Assembly (NCBI RefSeq): GCF_002407605.1
Contig: NZ_NXGV01000001.1
Span: forward strand, 2,050,022-2,114,021
Reading direction: 5' to 3'
DNA from: Marinobacter sp. ANT_B65
Lineage (GTDB): Bacteria; Pseudomonadota; Gammaproteobacteria; Pseudomonadales; Oleiphilaceae
Length of the DNA stretch: 64,000 nt
A model generated the notes under the pieces. It saw only the letters and a program-made list of their open reading frames with translations, ran no database searches and had not been told where the DNA came from. Made by a program: the position numbers and the translations under genes. The first letter of the stretch is position 1. Every line of letters starts with the position of its first letter. Shown here piece after piece: positions 30,059 through 38,180 of this stretch.

Positions 30059-30688
30059 ATGCATAGGGTGTTGCTGTACGTCAGATCAATCGCATTTCTG
30101 TTGCTTACATGCGTTGCCGTGCCTGTTATGGCCAGCCAGCAAACGCTTCTGGTTGTGGGCGACAGCCTCAGCGCAGCCTATGGCGTACCCTCAGAGACAG
30201 CCTGGGTACAACTCCTGCGTGAACGCTTGCAAGGCAACGGGCTGAGCAACTGGAACGTGGTAAATGCCAGCATCAGCGGCGAAACCACAGATGGCGGTGC
30301 CCGCCGTTTGCCCGAGTTGCTTGAGAAGAATAACCCCTCCGTGGTGATTATCGAACTGGGCGGAAATGACGGCCTCAGAGGTTTCCCACCCAGCGTGATC
30401 AAATCCAACCTCGCATCGATGGTTGAAAGCGTTCAGAACTCCGGTGCCCGCGCCATTCTGGTCGGTATGCAGATACCTCCGAACTACGGTCAACGATACA
30501 CTCAAATGTTTGCCGACATCTTTCCAACGCTGTCAGACAGTTATAACACCGCTCTGGTTCCCTTCTTTCTGGACGGAATATACGACAAGCAGAATCTGAT
30601 GCAGGGCGATGGTATTCATCCAACCGCAGAAGCCCAGCCCAAGCTGCTTGAGAACGTATGGCCGGTGCTCAGGGATTTACTTGAGTAA
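30059..30688 (+). CDS. tesA: Arylesterase/acyl-CoA thioesterase I/lysophospholipase L1 (TesA)
   Basis: A 209-residue periplasmic SGNH hydrolase. A signal peptide of about 25 residues ends at VMA. Block I is GDSLSA with nucleophile Ser36, block III is GGND with Asn103, and block V is DGIHP with Asp184 and His187. It hydrolyses thioesters, aryl esters and lysophospholipids. The start at 30059 opens the signal peptide; the long open frame further upstream is antisense to ybbA. The 3' end overlaps the convergent yheT gene by 12 bp. Confidence 0.94.
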   Translation: MHRVLLYVRSIAFLLLTCVAVPVMASQQTLLVVGDSLSAAYGVPSETAWVQLLRERLQGNGLSNWNVVNASISGETTDGGARRLPELLEKNNPSVVIIELGGNDGLRGFPPSVIKSNLASMVESVQNSGARAILVGMQIPPNYGQRYTQMFADIFPTLSDSYNTALVPFFLDGIYDKQNLMQGDGIHPTAEAQPKLLENVWPVLRDLLE

Positions 30689-31669
30689 AGGCGCCACACC
30701 CTGCAGAAAGGCGAGAGCCCGGCGCTCAGACCAGTAATATCCTCCAGAACCATGCGCCACAAAACCCACATGGCCGCCCCACTTCGGCGCTTCCAGACGC
30801 ACATGCGCACCAAGTACAGAAGGCGACTCGGGGAAACACTCCGGCGACAAAAACGGATCGTCTGCAGCATTAACCATAAGTGCCGGAACCCGGATATCCT
30901 TTAGCCGGCCCAATGCGGAACATTGGGCCCAGTAATCTTCTGCATCCCGGAATCCATGCAGTGGGGCGGTATAACGATCATCAAATTCGTGGAAGTTCCG
31001 AATTTCGTCAAAACCGGAAACATCAATGAGGTCGGGGAATTTTTGCGCTTTTTCCCCCATTTTTACACGAAGGTCCTTCAGGAACCGCTGCATATAGATT
31101 TTCCGGCTGGGCAGCGCCAGCATGTCTGCACTGCCCGCGAGGTCACAGGGTACTGAATAGGTCACTGCGCCGCAGACCCGGCTGTCAACGTGCTCACCCT
31201 GCTCTCCAAGATACAGAAGCGTGAGATTACCCCCCATACTGAAACCAGACAGAAACACCGTCTGGTAGCCCTGAGCCAAACCATGATCAACCACCAGGCG
31301 CAGATCGTCAGTAGCCCCGCTATGATAAAACCTCGGTTGCCGGTTCATCACACCACCACAGGAACGAAAGTTCCAGGCCAGCACATCCCAGCCTTCAGCC
31401 AGTAATGCCCGCGCCAGCCCCAGTACATATGGGCGGCGGCTGTGCCCTTCGAGACCGTGTGAGATGATCGCAAGGCGATCACTACCCTGCCGGTGCCAGT
31501 CCAGATGCAACTCATCATTGTCGGCGGTTGTAAGTACCTCCGATACAGGGCCTGCCAACCGGACTTTGCGAAAAAGCGAGGGCCACACAGACTGAATATG
31601 ACCGTTACGCAGCCAACGCGGAGGGCAATATTGATGTGCCGTACTTAGGTACAAATTTTGACCTTTCAT
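30677..31669 (-). CDS. yheT: YheT family alpha/beta hydrolase
   Basis: A 330-residue hydrolase of the UPF0017/YheT group. The nucleophile elbow is 'SGFSMGGNLTLLYLG', the acid lies in 'NAADDPFL', and the histidine is in 'WGGHVGFV'. 'PPRWLRNGHIQSVWPSLFR' is the usual start. Substrates are ester-type but unproven. I start at ATG 31669; the TTG at 31690 would overlap the -35 box of the tRNA promoter. No clear ribosome site supports either. Confidence 0.88.
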   Translation of the reverse strand: MKGQNLYLSTAHQYCPPRWLRNGHIQSVWPSLFRKVRLAGPVSEVLTTADNDELHLDWHRQGSDRLAIISHGLEGHSRRPYVLGLARALLAEGWDVLAWNFRSCGGVMNRQPRFYHSGATDDLRLVVDHGLAQGYQTVFLSGFSMGGNLTLLYLGEQGEHVDSRVCGAVTYSVPCDLAGSADMLALPSRKIYMQRFLKDLRVKMGEKAQKFPDLIDVSGFDEIRNFHEFDDRYTAPLHGFRDAEDYWAQCSALGRLKDIRVPALMVNAADDPFLSPECFPESPSVLGAHVRLEAPKWGGHVGFVAHGSGGYYWSERRALAFLQGVAPLLK

Positions 31670-31678
31670 ATCAGGGGG

Positions 31679-31707
31679 TTGACCAGACAATTCAAAGCGC
31701 TTAATAT
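31679..31707 (+). promoter_or_regulatory. Sigma-70 promoter of the first tRNA-Asn gene
   Basis: TTGACC (31679-31684) and TAATAT (31702-31707) are separated by 17 bases. A GC-rich discriminator (GCCGCCCG) follows, typical of stringently controlled stable-RNA promoters. The tRNA begins 21 bases after the -10 box. Confidence 0.82.
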
Positions 31708-31727
31708 GCCGCCCGACTTGATGCTGT

Positions 31728-31803
31728 TCCCCGATAGCTCAGTTGGTAGAGCAACGGACTGTTAATCCGTTTGTCGCTGGTTCGAGCCCAGCTCGGGGAG
31801 CCA
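31728..31803 (+). tRNA. tRNA-Asn (anticodon GTT)
   Basis: 76 bases with CCA encoded. The acceptor stem TCCCCGA/TCGGGGA pairs fully, the D-loop has GGTAGAG, and the anticodon loop CTGTTAA puts GTT at 31761-31763. The T-arm GTTCGAGCC is canonical. A second copy with one base difference lies at 43218-43293. Confidence 0.98.
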
Positions 31804-31813
31804 CTTATTCCGG

Positions 31814-31848
31814 AATGCCGCTACTTCGTATGAAGCAGCGGCATTTTT
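31814..31848 (+). terminator. Rho-independent terminator of tRNA-Asn
   Basis: AATGCCGCT (31814-31822) pairs with AGCGGCATT (31837-31845). One mismatch and a further CTTC/GAAG stem lie above, and TTTTTC follows. It is placed 10 bases after the tRNA. Confidence 0.88.
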
Positions 31849-31871
31849 CGTTTACGTCCGTAAAAAAGCCC

Positions 31872-33161
31872 TCAGAACACCTGCTCACACTGCATGAATC
31901 CGGTCAGCACCTGAAATAGCGTGAAGCCATCCTCGGTACCAATCAGTTCACGGATGGAGTGCATGCCAAACTGCGGCACGCCGATATCCAGTGTTGTCAC
32001 TCCAATGTTCGCCGCTGTCAGCGGCCCGATCGTGCTGCCGCACCCCATATCACTGCGCACCACAAAGGTCTGATGCGGCAAGCCCAGTTCGTCACTGATG
32101 TGGCGGTAAACAGCGGCTGACCGGCTATTGGTAGCGTAACGCTGGTTATGGTTCACTTTGATGACCGGGCCCTTGTTAAGAATGGGGCCATGGTTTTCAT
32201 CATGCTTGTCCATGTAGTTCGGATGTACACCATGGGCGTTGTCTGCCGAGATCATCATGGAGCGGGCAATGGCTTTTGCTTTGCCAGCGCCACACCAGCG
32301 ATCAAGAACTGCGGTGAGAAATGGCCCCTGAGCGCCCTCAGAAGACACGCTACCCACTTCCTCGTGATCATTACACACCAGCAGAGCTGGCTCATCGCCG
32401 GAGGCATTAATCAGCGCCTGCAAGCCGATGTAACAGCTCAGCAGGTTATCCAGCCGGGCGGATGCAATAAACTCATCACGAAGACCTACGAACCCCGCGT
32501 CCTGCGCGTCGTAGAAGCTCAGCTCATAACCAAGGATTTTACGTACTTTGATGCCCGACTCATCAGCAAGTTGCTGGCTCAGAAGTTCATTAAAACTGGT
32601 CGCATCGCCTTCCTGTACCTGCATCATCACGGGCGGAAGGTCTGTCTGTGGATTCACTGTCCGGCCGCTGTTGGCTTCCCTGTCCAGATGGATTGCAAGG
32701 CTGGGAATAAACGCCACGGGTTTATGGAAATCCACCAGAGTGTCACTGACCTTGTTATGAGCATCAAGAAACGTCACTCTGCCTGCCAGGGAAAGGTCCC
32801 GGTCAAACCAGGGGTTCATCAGAACACCACCATAAACCTCAACACCGAGCTGGAAAAAGCCTTTACGGCGCAACTCCGGGTTAGGTTTTACCTTCAGGCA
32901 AGGGCTGTCGGTATGGGCACCCACCATGCGGAGCCCAGATACCGAGACATCCCGGGACCCCGTGCGGAAAGCGACAATCGAGGAGCCATTGCGAACGACG
33001 TAATAACTGTGGTTCAGCTCAAGAGACCAGTCGTCTTTTTCATCCAGTTCTTCGAAGCCGGCTGCATCCAGCTGTTTTTTCATTGTTTCCACGGCATGCC
33101 AGGGCGTGGGTGATGCATTCAGAAACTTCAGCAAATCTTTGTTGAATTCAGCGTGTTCCAT
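31872..33161 (-). CDS. apeB: M18 family aminopeptidase
   Basis: A 429-residue cytoplasmic dizinc aminopeptidase of the aspartyl-aminopeptidase family. Zinc-ligand regions are visible in 'VGAHTDSPCLKVKP', 'CNDHEEVGSVSSEGAQGPFL' (Asp, Glu-Glu) and the C-terminal 'VPQFGMHSIREL' (His). It removes N-terminal residues, acidic ones in characterised members. ATG 33161 begins MEHAEFNKDL as in relatives, with AGGGA just upstream. It is divergent from the acidic protein gene at 33300. Confidence 0.93.
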   Translation of the reverse strand: MEHAEFNKDLLKFLNASPTPWHAVETMKKQLDAAGFEELDEKDDWSLELNHSYYVVRNGSSIVAFRTGSRDVSVSGLRMVGAHTDSPCLKVKPNPELRRKGFFQLGVEVYGGVLMNPWFDRDLSLAGRVTFLDAHNKVSDTLVDFHKPVAFIPSLAIHLDREANSGRTVNPQTDLPPVMMQVQEGDATSFNELLSQQLADESGIKVRKILGYELSFYDAQDAGFVGLRDEFIASARLDNLLSCYIGLQALINASGDEPALLVCNDHEEVGSVSSEGAQGPFLTAVLDRWCGAGKAKAIARSMMISADNAHGVHPNYMDKHDENHGPILNKGPVIKVNHNQRYATNSRSAAVYRHISDELGLPHQTFVVRSDMGCGSTIGPLTAANIGVTTLDIGVPQFGMHSIRELIGTEDGFTLFQVLTGFMQCEQVF

Positions 33162-33299
33162 GATGTCCCTGATAGAATGATAATTATTGCAATAGTATGG
33201 CACGAAGCCCTGACACCTCAAACAGGGCCAACCGACCTTGCTCACACTGCGCCACGAATCCCGCGGCTGCTATCTGCCACCAATTACACGGAGTCTGAC

Positions 33300-33785
33300 A
33301 TGCCTGTACCAAGTTTTCTCGACATCGAATACTGTCTGACTGACGACGCCTTGTTTCCGGTTGCCATGGCCTGGTCGCTGCAAGATGGCCAGATGAAAAC
33401 TGTGATAATCGCTCCTGCGGAGGAATGGCTGCCGGAAGATGGCGACCTGGGTGACCTCGACCTGCATTACCTTGCAGAACAGGGTGTGCCCTTGATCGAA
33501 CTTATCCACGAACTGCACCAGGATCTTCCCGATAAGACAGTATACGTCGATGGTCTCGACCCGGACGAGATCCTGGTGGATATGATTTTCAGTGCCCTGA
33601 ATCAGGAAGCGCCATTTGAAATCGCGCCGATCAGCGAACTGATCACCGGGGCGAGCAGCGAAGAACTGGAAGACCGCCGCCGCCAGTTGCTGTTTGAAGA
33701 AAGCCTTGAGCCTCAGCTGCCGGAGAACGGCGTTTATGCATTGTTATTGATGGCCCAGGGAGAGGGCCTGTTCGACGCCGACTGA
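33300..33785 (+). CDS. Uncharacterised acidic protein, possibly RNase H/DEDD-exonuclease-like fold
   Basis: A 161-residue, strongly acidic protein with no signal or membrane segment. The opening 'PSFLDIEYCLTDDALFPVAMAWSL' has the Asp-x-Glu of an ExoI motif in DEDD 3'-5' exonucleases, and 'KTVYVDGLDPDEILVDMIF' could be the second acidic strand. The third motif is not evident, so activity is doubtful. GGAG lies about seven bases before ATG 33300. The role is unknown; it lies between apeB and the convergent rlmKL gene. Confidence 0.6.
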   Translation: MPVPSFLDIEYCLTDDALFPVAMAWSLQDGQMKTVIIAPAEEWLPEDGDLGDLDLHYLAEQGVPLIELIHELHQDLPDKTVYVDGLDPDEILVDMIFSALNQEAPFEIAPISELITGASSEELEDRRRQLLFEESLEPQLPENGVYALLLMAQGEGLFDAD

Positions 33786-33837
33786 TGGCTTTGCCGGACG
33801 AGCACATGGAAGTGCCCGCCCCCACCCCACCGGAATG

Positions 33838-36096
33838 CTATGCGCACTGCCGTATGTGCCAGCACCGGTGAATTCGCGCGTTGCGCTGAAAATCCTTGTC
33901 CAGGGTGCTTGCACTCACTTCCTCAACCTCAAATTCTGAAGCCAGCTCATCATCAAGTTTGAAGCGGCGGAAGTTGGTGGAAAAAATCAGCAGGCCGTCT
34001 GAGCTCAGCCTGACCATTGCCTGCCGGATCAGCTTCGCGTGATCTTTCTGTATATCCAGAACCCCTGCCATACGGGCAGAATTGGAAAACGTTGGCGGAT
34101 CCATAAAAATCAGGTCGTAAACCTGATCAGGCCTTGGTTTTGCTGCCAGCCATGCCAGGCAATCCGTAGCCTCTACCTTGTGTTTACGAGGGTCAGCCCG
34201 GTTAAGCGCAAGATTATCCTCAGCCCATCCAGTGTAGGTTTTCGACAGATCCAGGCTTAAGGAGCGGCTGGCACCACCAACAACCGCGTGAACCGTCGCC
34301 GCACCGGTATAACAGAACAGATTCAGGAAACGCTTGCCTTGAGCGTGCTGCTGAATCCAGTGCCGCACAGGACGGTGGTCGAGAAACAGCCCGGTATCCA
34401 GATAGTCCTTGAGATTTACCTTCAAGGTGCAACCGTGTTCCTGTACCTGAAAAAACTCACCGCTGACATCCTGTTTTTCGTACTGACTGGTGCCCACCTG
34501 GCGCTGGCGCTGCTTGCAGATCATCCGCTCACGCTCAATGCCGAGAGCTTCCGGAATAACAGCCAATGCTTCTGCCAGGCGATCCCGGGCGGAACGCTCG
34601 TCAATCGATTTGGGAGCGGCGTATTCCTGCACATGCACCCAGCCTTCATAGATATCAATCGCCAACGCATATTCGGGCATATCCGCATCGTACAGCCGGT
34701 AGCAGCTTATTTGCTGCTTCCGTGCCCACTGCCCAATGGTTTTCATGTTTTTCTTCAGCCGGTTGCGCAGCATGGCTGCGCGCTCCTCATTGGCAATCCG
34801 GGGCAGAACTTCACCTGGCGCTGACGGTTCCCGGGGAGTACGTACACTGGCTTCATCCACCATAAACAACAGAAGCTGCGCAGGCAGCTTGCCGTTAAAC
34901 AGCTTGTATTGCTTATAACTGCGCAGACCAATGGACTTGCCGAACTCCGGAGCACCAGTAAACACACCGAGCCGCCAGCCTGATGCGGCCTTTTTCACAG
35001 CATCGCCAAGCGATTCGTACAGGCCCGCAAGCGCTTTCCTGTCACTCAGCCGTTCACCGTAGGGAGGGTTTACCAGAACCAGACCGGTTTCCGCGCGGTC
35101 GTCTGCCAGTGCAAGCTCTTCAATTGGCTGTACATGGAACTCGATCAGATTATCAAGACCCGCACGCTGTGCGTTGTTGCGCGCAGTCGCTATAACACGA
35201 CTGTCCTGATCGAAACCCAGAAATTTCGGCATTCTGCCCTGCTTACCCTCGTATGCACGTCTTTCCGCATCCTGACGCAGGGATAGCCAGGTCTCAGGCT
35301 GGTGCCCCAGCCATTTCTCAAAACCAAAACGCTCCTGCCGGCGACCGGGAGCTATATCCAGAGCCATCATCGCGGCTTCGATAACCAGAGTACCCGAACC
35401 ACACATGGGATCGACGAAGTCGCCGCCAGCGGCTGCAATTTCAGGCCAGCCAGCACGCAAAAGCAATGCGGCTGCAAGGTTTTCCTTCAATGGCGCCAGG
35501 CCCTGCTCTGTGCGATAGCCACGTTGATGCAGGCTGTGACCACTGATATCGATACCCAGTGCCAGGCGGCCACGATGCAGTCGCGCCGATATAGTTACGT
35601 CCGGCATTTTTGCTTCCACTGCGGGGCGTTTCCCACCACTCATGGTAAAGCGATCCACGATGCCGTCTTTTACTCGCTGGGCTCCAAACTGGGTATTGCG
35701 GATTTCTTCATTTTCACCAATAAAATTGACACGGAAGCTGCCATCCACGGGAATATGCTTCTGCCAGTCAAGATGAACAACCCCATCGTAGAGTTCGTCC
35801 GCATTAGTAGCAGAAACCTCGTCTACATGAAGAATCACCCGGTTTGCCAGACGCGACCAGAGACAAGCCCGGTAACCGGCTTCAAGCGGACCTTCTACCC
35901 ACGCACCCGCAGGTGCATTTCTCACCAGCGCAAGGCCCAGTGTGCTGAGCTCGTCCGCCAGAAGGTATTCAACACCCTTTGGGCAGGTTACAAAAAAGAC
36001 AGATTTGGACAAGTTCAACTCCAGGTTCTCGGGCCACACCCGGTAAGTATCGGGAATAGCGGCGTTCATAGGTTTAGGGTAATTCTTCTTATCCAT
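33838..36096 (-). CDS. rlmKL: Bifunctional 23S rRNA methyltransferase RlmKL
   Basis: A 752-residue fusion that methylates G2445 (RlmL part) and G2069 (RlmK part) of 23S rRNA. A ferredoxin-like/THUMP region (about 30-175) precedes the RlmL domain with motif I 'FVDPMCGSGTLVIEAA' and 'LVNPPYGERLSD'. The RlmK domain is C-terminal, with a PUA-like linker, motif I 'FLNLFCYTGAATVHAV' and 'IFMDPPTFSNSARM'. It is slightly longer than the E. coli protein (about 700). The start codon lacks a clear ribosome site; Met10 (36069) is the alternative. Confidence 0.94.
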   Translation of the reverse strand: MDKKNYPKPMNAAIPDTYRVWPENLELNLSKSVFFVTCPKGVEYLLADELSTLGLALVRNAPAGAWVEGPLEAGYRACLWSRLANRVILHVDEVSATNADELYDGVVHLDWQKHIPVDGSFRVNFIGENEEIRNTQFGAQRVKDGIVDRFTMSGGKRPAVEAKMPDVTISARLHRGRLALGIDISGHSLHQRGYRTEQGLAPLKENLAAALLLRAGWPEIAAAGGDFVDPMCGSGTLVIEAAMMALDIAPGRRQERFGFEKWLGHQPETWLSLRQDAERRAYEGKQGRMPKFLGFDQDSRVIATARNNAQRAGLDNLIEFHVQPIEELALADDRAETGLVLVNPPYGERLSDRKALAGLYESLGDAVKKAASGWRLGVFTGAPEFGKSIGLRSYKQYKLFNGKLPAQLLLFMVDEASVRTPREPSAPGEVLPRIANEERAAMLRNRLKKNMKTIGQWARKQQISCYRLYDADMPEYALAIDIYEGWVHVQEYAAPKSIDERSARDRLAEALAVIPEALGIERERMICKQRQRQVGTSQYEKQDVSGEFFQVQEHGCTLKVNLKDYLDTGLFLDHRPVRHWIQQHAQGKRFLNLFCYTGAATVHAVVGGASRSLSLDLSKTYTGWAEDNLALNRADPRKHKVEATDCLAWLAAKPRPDQVYDLIFMDPPTFSNSARMAGVLDIQKDHAKLIRQAMVRLSSDGLLIFSTNFRRFKLDDELASEFEVEEVSASTLDKDFQRNARIHRCWHIRQCA

Positions 36097-36115
36097 AAAC
36101 GATCTAATAAATCTG

Positions 36116-36330
36116 TTTATAGACTAAAACGATAGTGTACTTCTACTCCGGGTTAAGCTTACCTTGTAGGTGACGCGTCGTTCGGGAAGGGTAACTCCCT
36201 TTCGTTAACAGGATCCTGACTGCTCTGGCTTGAGCTGGCAATAGTGGGTTATCCCGGAGTGGATTCCACATGCCGTAGCCACTGCAGAAGTGTACACGCT
36301 TGTTCTGTTAATCCATTAGTGAGGAACGGC
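36116..36330 (+). promoter_or_regulatory. rmf 5' leader with hairpin
   Basis: The 230-bp gap before rmf includes an AAGGG-TAACT-CCCTT hairpin (36188-36202). A conserved 'rmf RNA motif' is known in pseudomonad rmf leaders; whether this is the same structure I cannot confirm. The GGGTAACTCCC core is repeated after the gene at 36659-36669. Confidence 0.4.
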
Positions 36331-36543
36331 ATGAAAAGACAGAAAAGAGACATGTATGCTCGTGCATTCAAGCGGGGTTACCTCGCTGGCGTGTCCGGAA
36401 AATCCAAAGACAGCTGCCCACTCGAGCAGGTAGAAGTTCGCCAGGAATGGTTGAACGGGTGGCGTGAAGGCCGCACAGATCAATGGGATGGCATGACCGG
36501 CGTCTCCGGTATTCATAAACTGGCGAATGTCACCACTGCGTGA
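36331..36543 (+). CDS. rmf: Ribosome modulation factor RMF
   Basis: A 70-residue basic protein that binds the 30S subunit and turns 70S ribosomes into resting 100S dimers in stationary phase or under stress. 'MKRQKRDMYARAFKRGYLAGVSGKSKD' followed by 'CPLEQVEVRQEWLNGWREGR' is the family's conserved body. The tail (DGMTGVSGIHKLANVTTA) is longer than in E. coli. GAGGA lies five bases before ATG 36331. It stands alone, with structured sequence before and after it. Confidence 0.96.
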   Translation: MKRQKRDMYARAFKRGYLAGVSGKSKDSCPLEQVEVRQEWLNGWREGRTDQWDGMTGVSGIHKLANVTTA

Positions 36544-36617
36544 TACTTGTCTAAACCCCGGTATCTTAATCTGATCTTTTAATACACATTGCTAACGCAG
36601 TATTCAGAGCAACCAAA

Positions 36618-36672
36618 ACGGGGCCACCCGCCCCGTATCACGCGCTGAAGCGCGCAGGGGGTAACTCCCCGG
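36618..36672 (+). ncRNA. Structured rmf 3' UTR: three consecutive hairpins before the terminator
   Basis: ACGGGG/CCCCGT (36618-36636), CGCGCT/AGCGCG (36641-36654) and GGGG/CCCC with loop TAACT (36658-36670) follow each other with almost no spacing. The terminator hairpin comes next. Such packed stems suggest a stable 3' end or a 3'-derived small RNA. This is a candidate only. Confidence 0.45.
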
Positions 36673-36699
36673 ATGGGCCCGTTACACGGGCCCATTTTT
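36673..36699 (+). terminator. Rho-independent terminator of rmf
   Basis: ATGGGCCCG (36673-36681) pairs with CGGGCCCAT (36687-36695) around TTACA, and TTTTTGTTTTTG follows. It separates rmf from the convergent pyrD gene. Confidence 0.92.
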
Positions 36700-36731
36700 G
36701 TTTTTGCGGCTATACACCGTTTTATCAACAG

Positions 36732-37751
36732 CTACCTGATCTTTCGGATTGCATCTATAGCTTCGCTGATCAGCTCCGGCCCACGATAAATAAAGCCAGT
36801 ATAAATCTGAACCAGCCTGGCGCCCGCAAGGATCTTTTCAGCCGCACTCTCCCCATCGGTAATACCGCCCACACCGATAATAGGCAGATCGTCACCAAGT
36901 TCTGCATACAACCCCTGGATTACCCGCAGGGACGCTTCACGAACCGGCGCACCACTGAGCCCGCCCGCCTCTTCTGCATGAACATGGCCAGCAACAGCAT
37001 CACGGCTTATGGTGGTGTTCGTGGCAACAACGCCATCCAGGCCGGCTTCTTTCAACGCTGACGCGACAAATCGAATGCCCTCATCATCCATATCCGGAGC
37101 AATCTTGACAGCCATAGGTACGTAGCGGCCAAACTGACTCTGGCATTTCAGCTGCTCATCCTTGATGGCGTCAAGCAGGCCTTTCAGGGAGTCACCAAAC
37201 TGAAGATCTCTCAGACCAGGGGTATTGGGGGAGGAAACGTTTACTGTAATATAGTCAGCTCGGGTATATACGGCAGAAATACCTTTTCGGTAATCCGACT
37301 CAGACTCTTCATTGGGCGTGTTTTTATTCTTGCCAACATTAATGCCGAGAATTCCCTGATACCTGCGCCTGTCCACACGCTCCAGCATGTGGGCCAGCCC
37401 TTCATTGTTAAAACCCATACGATTAATAATGGCCTGATGCTCCGGTAACCGGAACATACGGGGCCTGGGATTGCCGGGCTGAGCCAGCGGCGTAACGGTT
37501 CCGACCTCTATAAACCCGAATCCTAGTGCGCCAAGAGCATCTACATGATCTGCGTTCTTATCCAGACCTGCAGCAAGCCCCACCGGGTTAGGAAATTCCA
37601 GACCCATAACCTTCACTGGCAGAGATTCTGTTTTCGGTGCAAAAGCACCCAGCACCCCCAGACGATGCGCAATATCAAGTCCGTTTAATGCAACGGAGTG
37701 GGCATGTTCAGGTGATAACCGGAAAAGCAGGTTGCGAAGAACGCAATACAT
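36732..37751 (-). CDS. pyrD: Dihydroorotate dehydrogenase (quinone), class 2
   Basis: A 339-residue FMN enzyme at the inner membrane that oxidises dihydroorotate to orotate and passes electrons to quinone. The N-terminal amphipathic helices 'LRNLLFRLSPEHAHSVALNGLD' are the quinone-side tunnel of class 2. 'NPVGLAAGLDKNADHVDALGALGFGFIEVGTVTP' and 'NVSSPNTPGLRDLQ' (catalytic Ser) bind FMN and substrate. GAGGAG is seven bases before ATG 37751; an upstream extension of the frame is not coding. pyrF, another step of the pathway, lies 6 kb away. Confidence 0.96.
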   Translation of the reverse strand: MYCVLRNLLFRLSPEHAHSVALNGLDIAHRLGVLGAFAPKTESLPVKVMGLEFPNPVGLAAGLDKNADHVDALGALGFGFIEVGTVTPLAQPGNPRPRMFRLPEHQAIINRMGFNNEGLAHMLERVDRRRYQGILGINVGKNKNTPNEESESDYRKGISAVYTRADYITVNVSSPNTPGLRDLQFGDSLKGLLDAIKDEQLKCQSQFGRYVPMAVKIAPDMDDEGIRFVASALKEAGLDGVVATNTTISRDAVAGHVHAEEAGGLSGAPVREASLRVIQGLYAELGDDLPIIGVGGITDGESAAEKILAGARLVQIYTGFIYRGPELISEAIDAIRKIR

Positions 37752-37947
37752 CTCAAAACTCCTCGACAAAATTCTGAGCGCGAGTATACCGGAAGTTTTC
37801 CACAGCGACCCGGTCACACCCAAAATGAGAACTGGGCATCCATATCTCCAAGCTCTGAGAAGCTTGTCCACGGAATCTGTGGATAACCCTGTTGAAAATT
37901 ACGGGGCAACGCTGGCAACCCCTTGTGATCTGCGCCAGCCTACAGAT

Positions 37948-37964
37948 TGATCATTTTTTGATCA
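37948..37964. promoter_or_regulatory. TGATCA-N5-TGATCA inverted repeat (possible operator)
   Basis: Two TGATCA half-sites (37948-37953, 37959-37964) flank TTTTT, giving a dyad. It sits between divergent promoters, 32 bp before the small ORF at 37996. The regulator is unknown. Confidence 0.4.
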
Positions 37965-37995
37965 GTTTATTTATTCTTTATTTTCAAGGAGTTAA

Positions 37996-38166
37996 ATGTT
38001 CTTCGTTGTAATTCAAACAAAAATCCGACGAAATTGCATTCAAAGGCATGACTGCTCAAGTGTGCATAAAACATACAAAAAGTGTCACAAACCTGTTCGT
38101 ACTCCTTTTTGCCATGACTTCCTAACATTCGCCATGAATAAGGCTATACTGCTCTTCGCAAACTGA
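37996..38166 (+). CDS. Possible small ORF (56 aa) upstream of the cation-efflux gene
   Basis: ATG 37996 has a perfect AAGGAG four bases upstream. The frame stops 14 bp before the cation-efflux start. The peptide (MFFVVIQTKIRRN...) is basic with several Cys and His, a composition that could bind metal, but codon use and sequence do not look clearly conserved. It may be a leader peptide or a chance frame with a good ribosome site. Confidence 0.25.
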   Translation: MFFVVIQTKIRRNCIQRHDCSSVHKTYKKCHKPVRTPFCHDFLTFAMNKAILLFAN

Positions 38167-38180
38167 TCTGGAGTTTTTCA

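Larger units (their letters stand above)
37752..38180. other. Intergenic region between pyrD and the cation-efflux gene
   Basis: 429 bp, AT-rich in its right half. It holds the TGATCA inverted repeat at 37948-37964 and a possible 56-residue ORF at 37996-38166. Promoters for the divergent pyrD and cation-efflux genes must be here; none is clear by eye. Confidence 0.4.
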
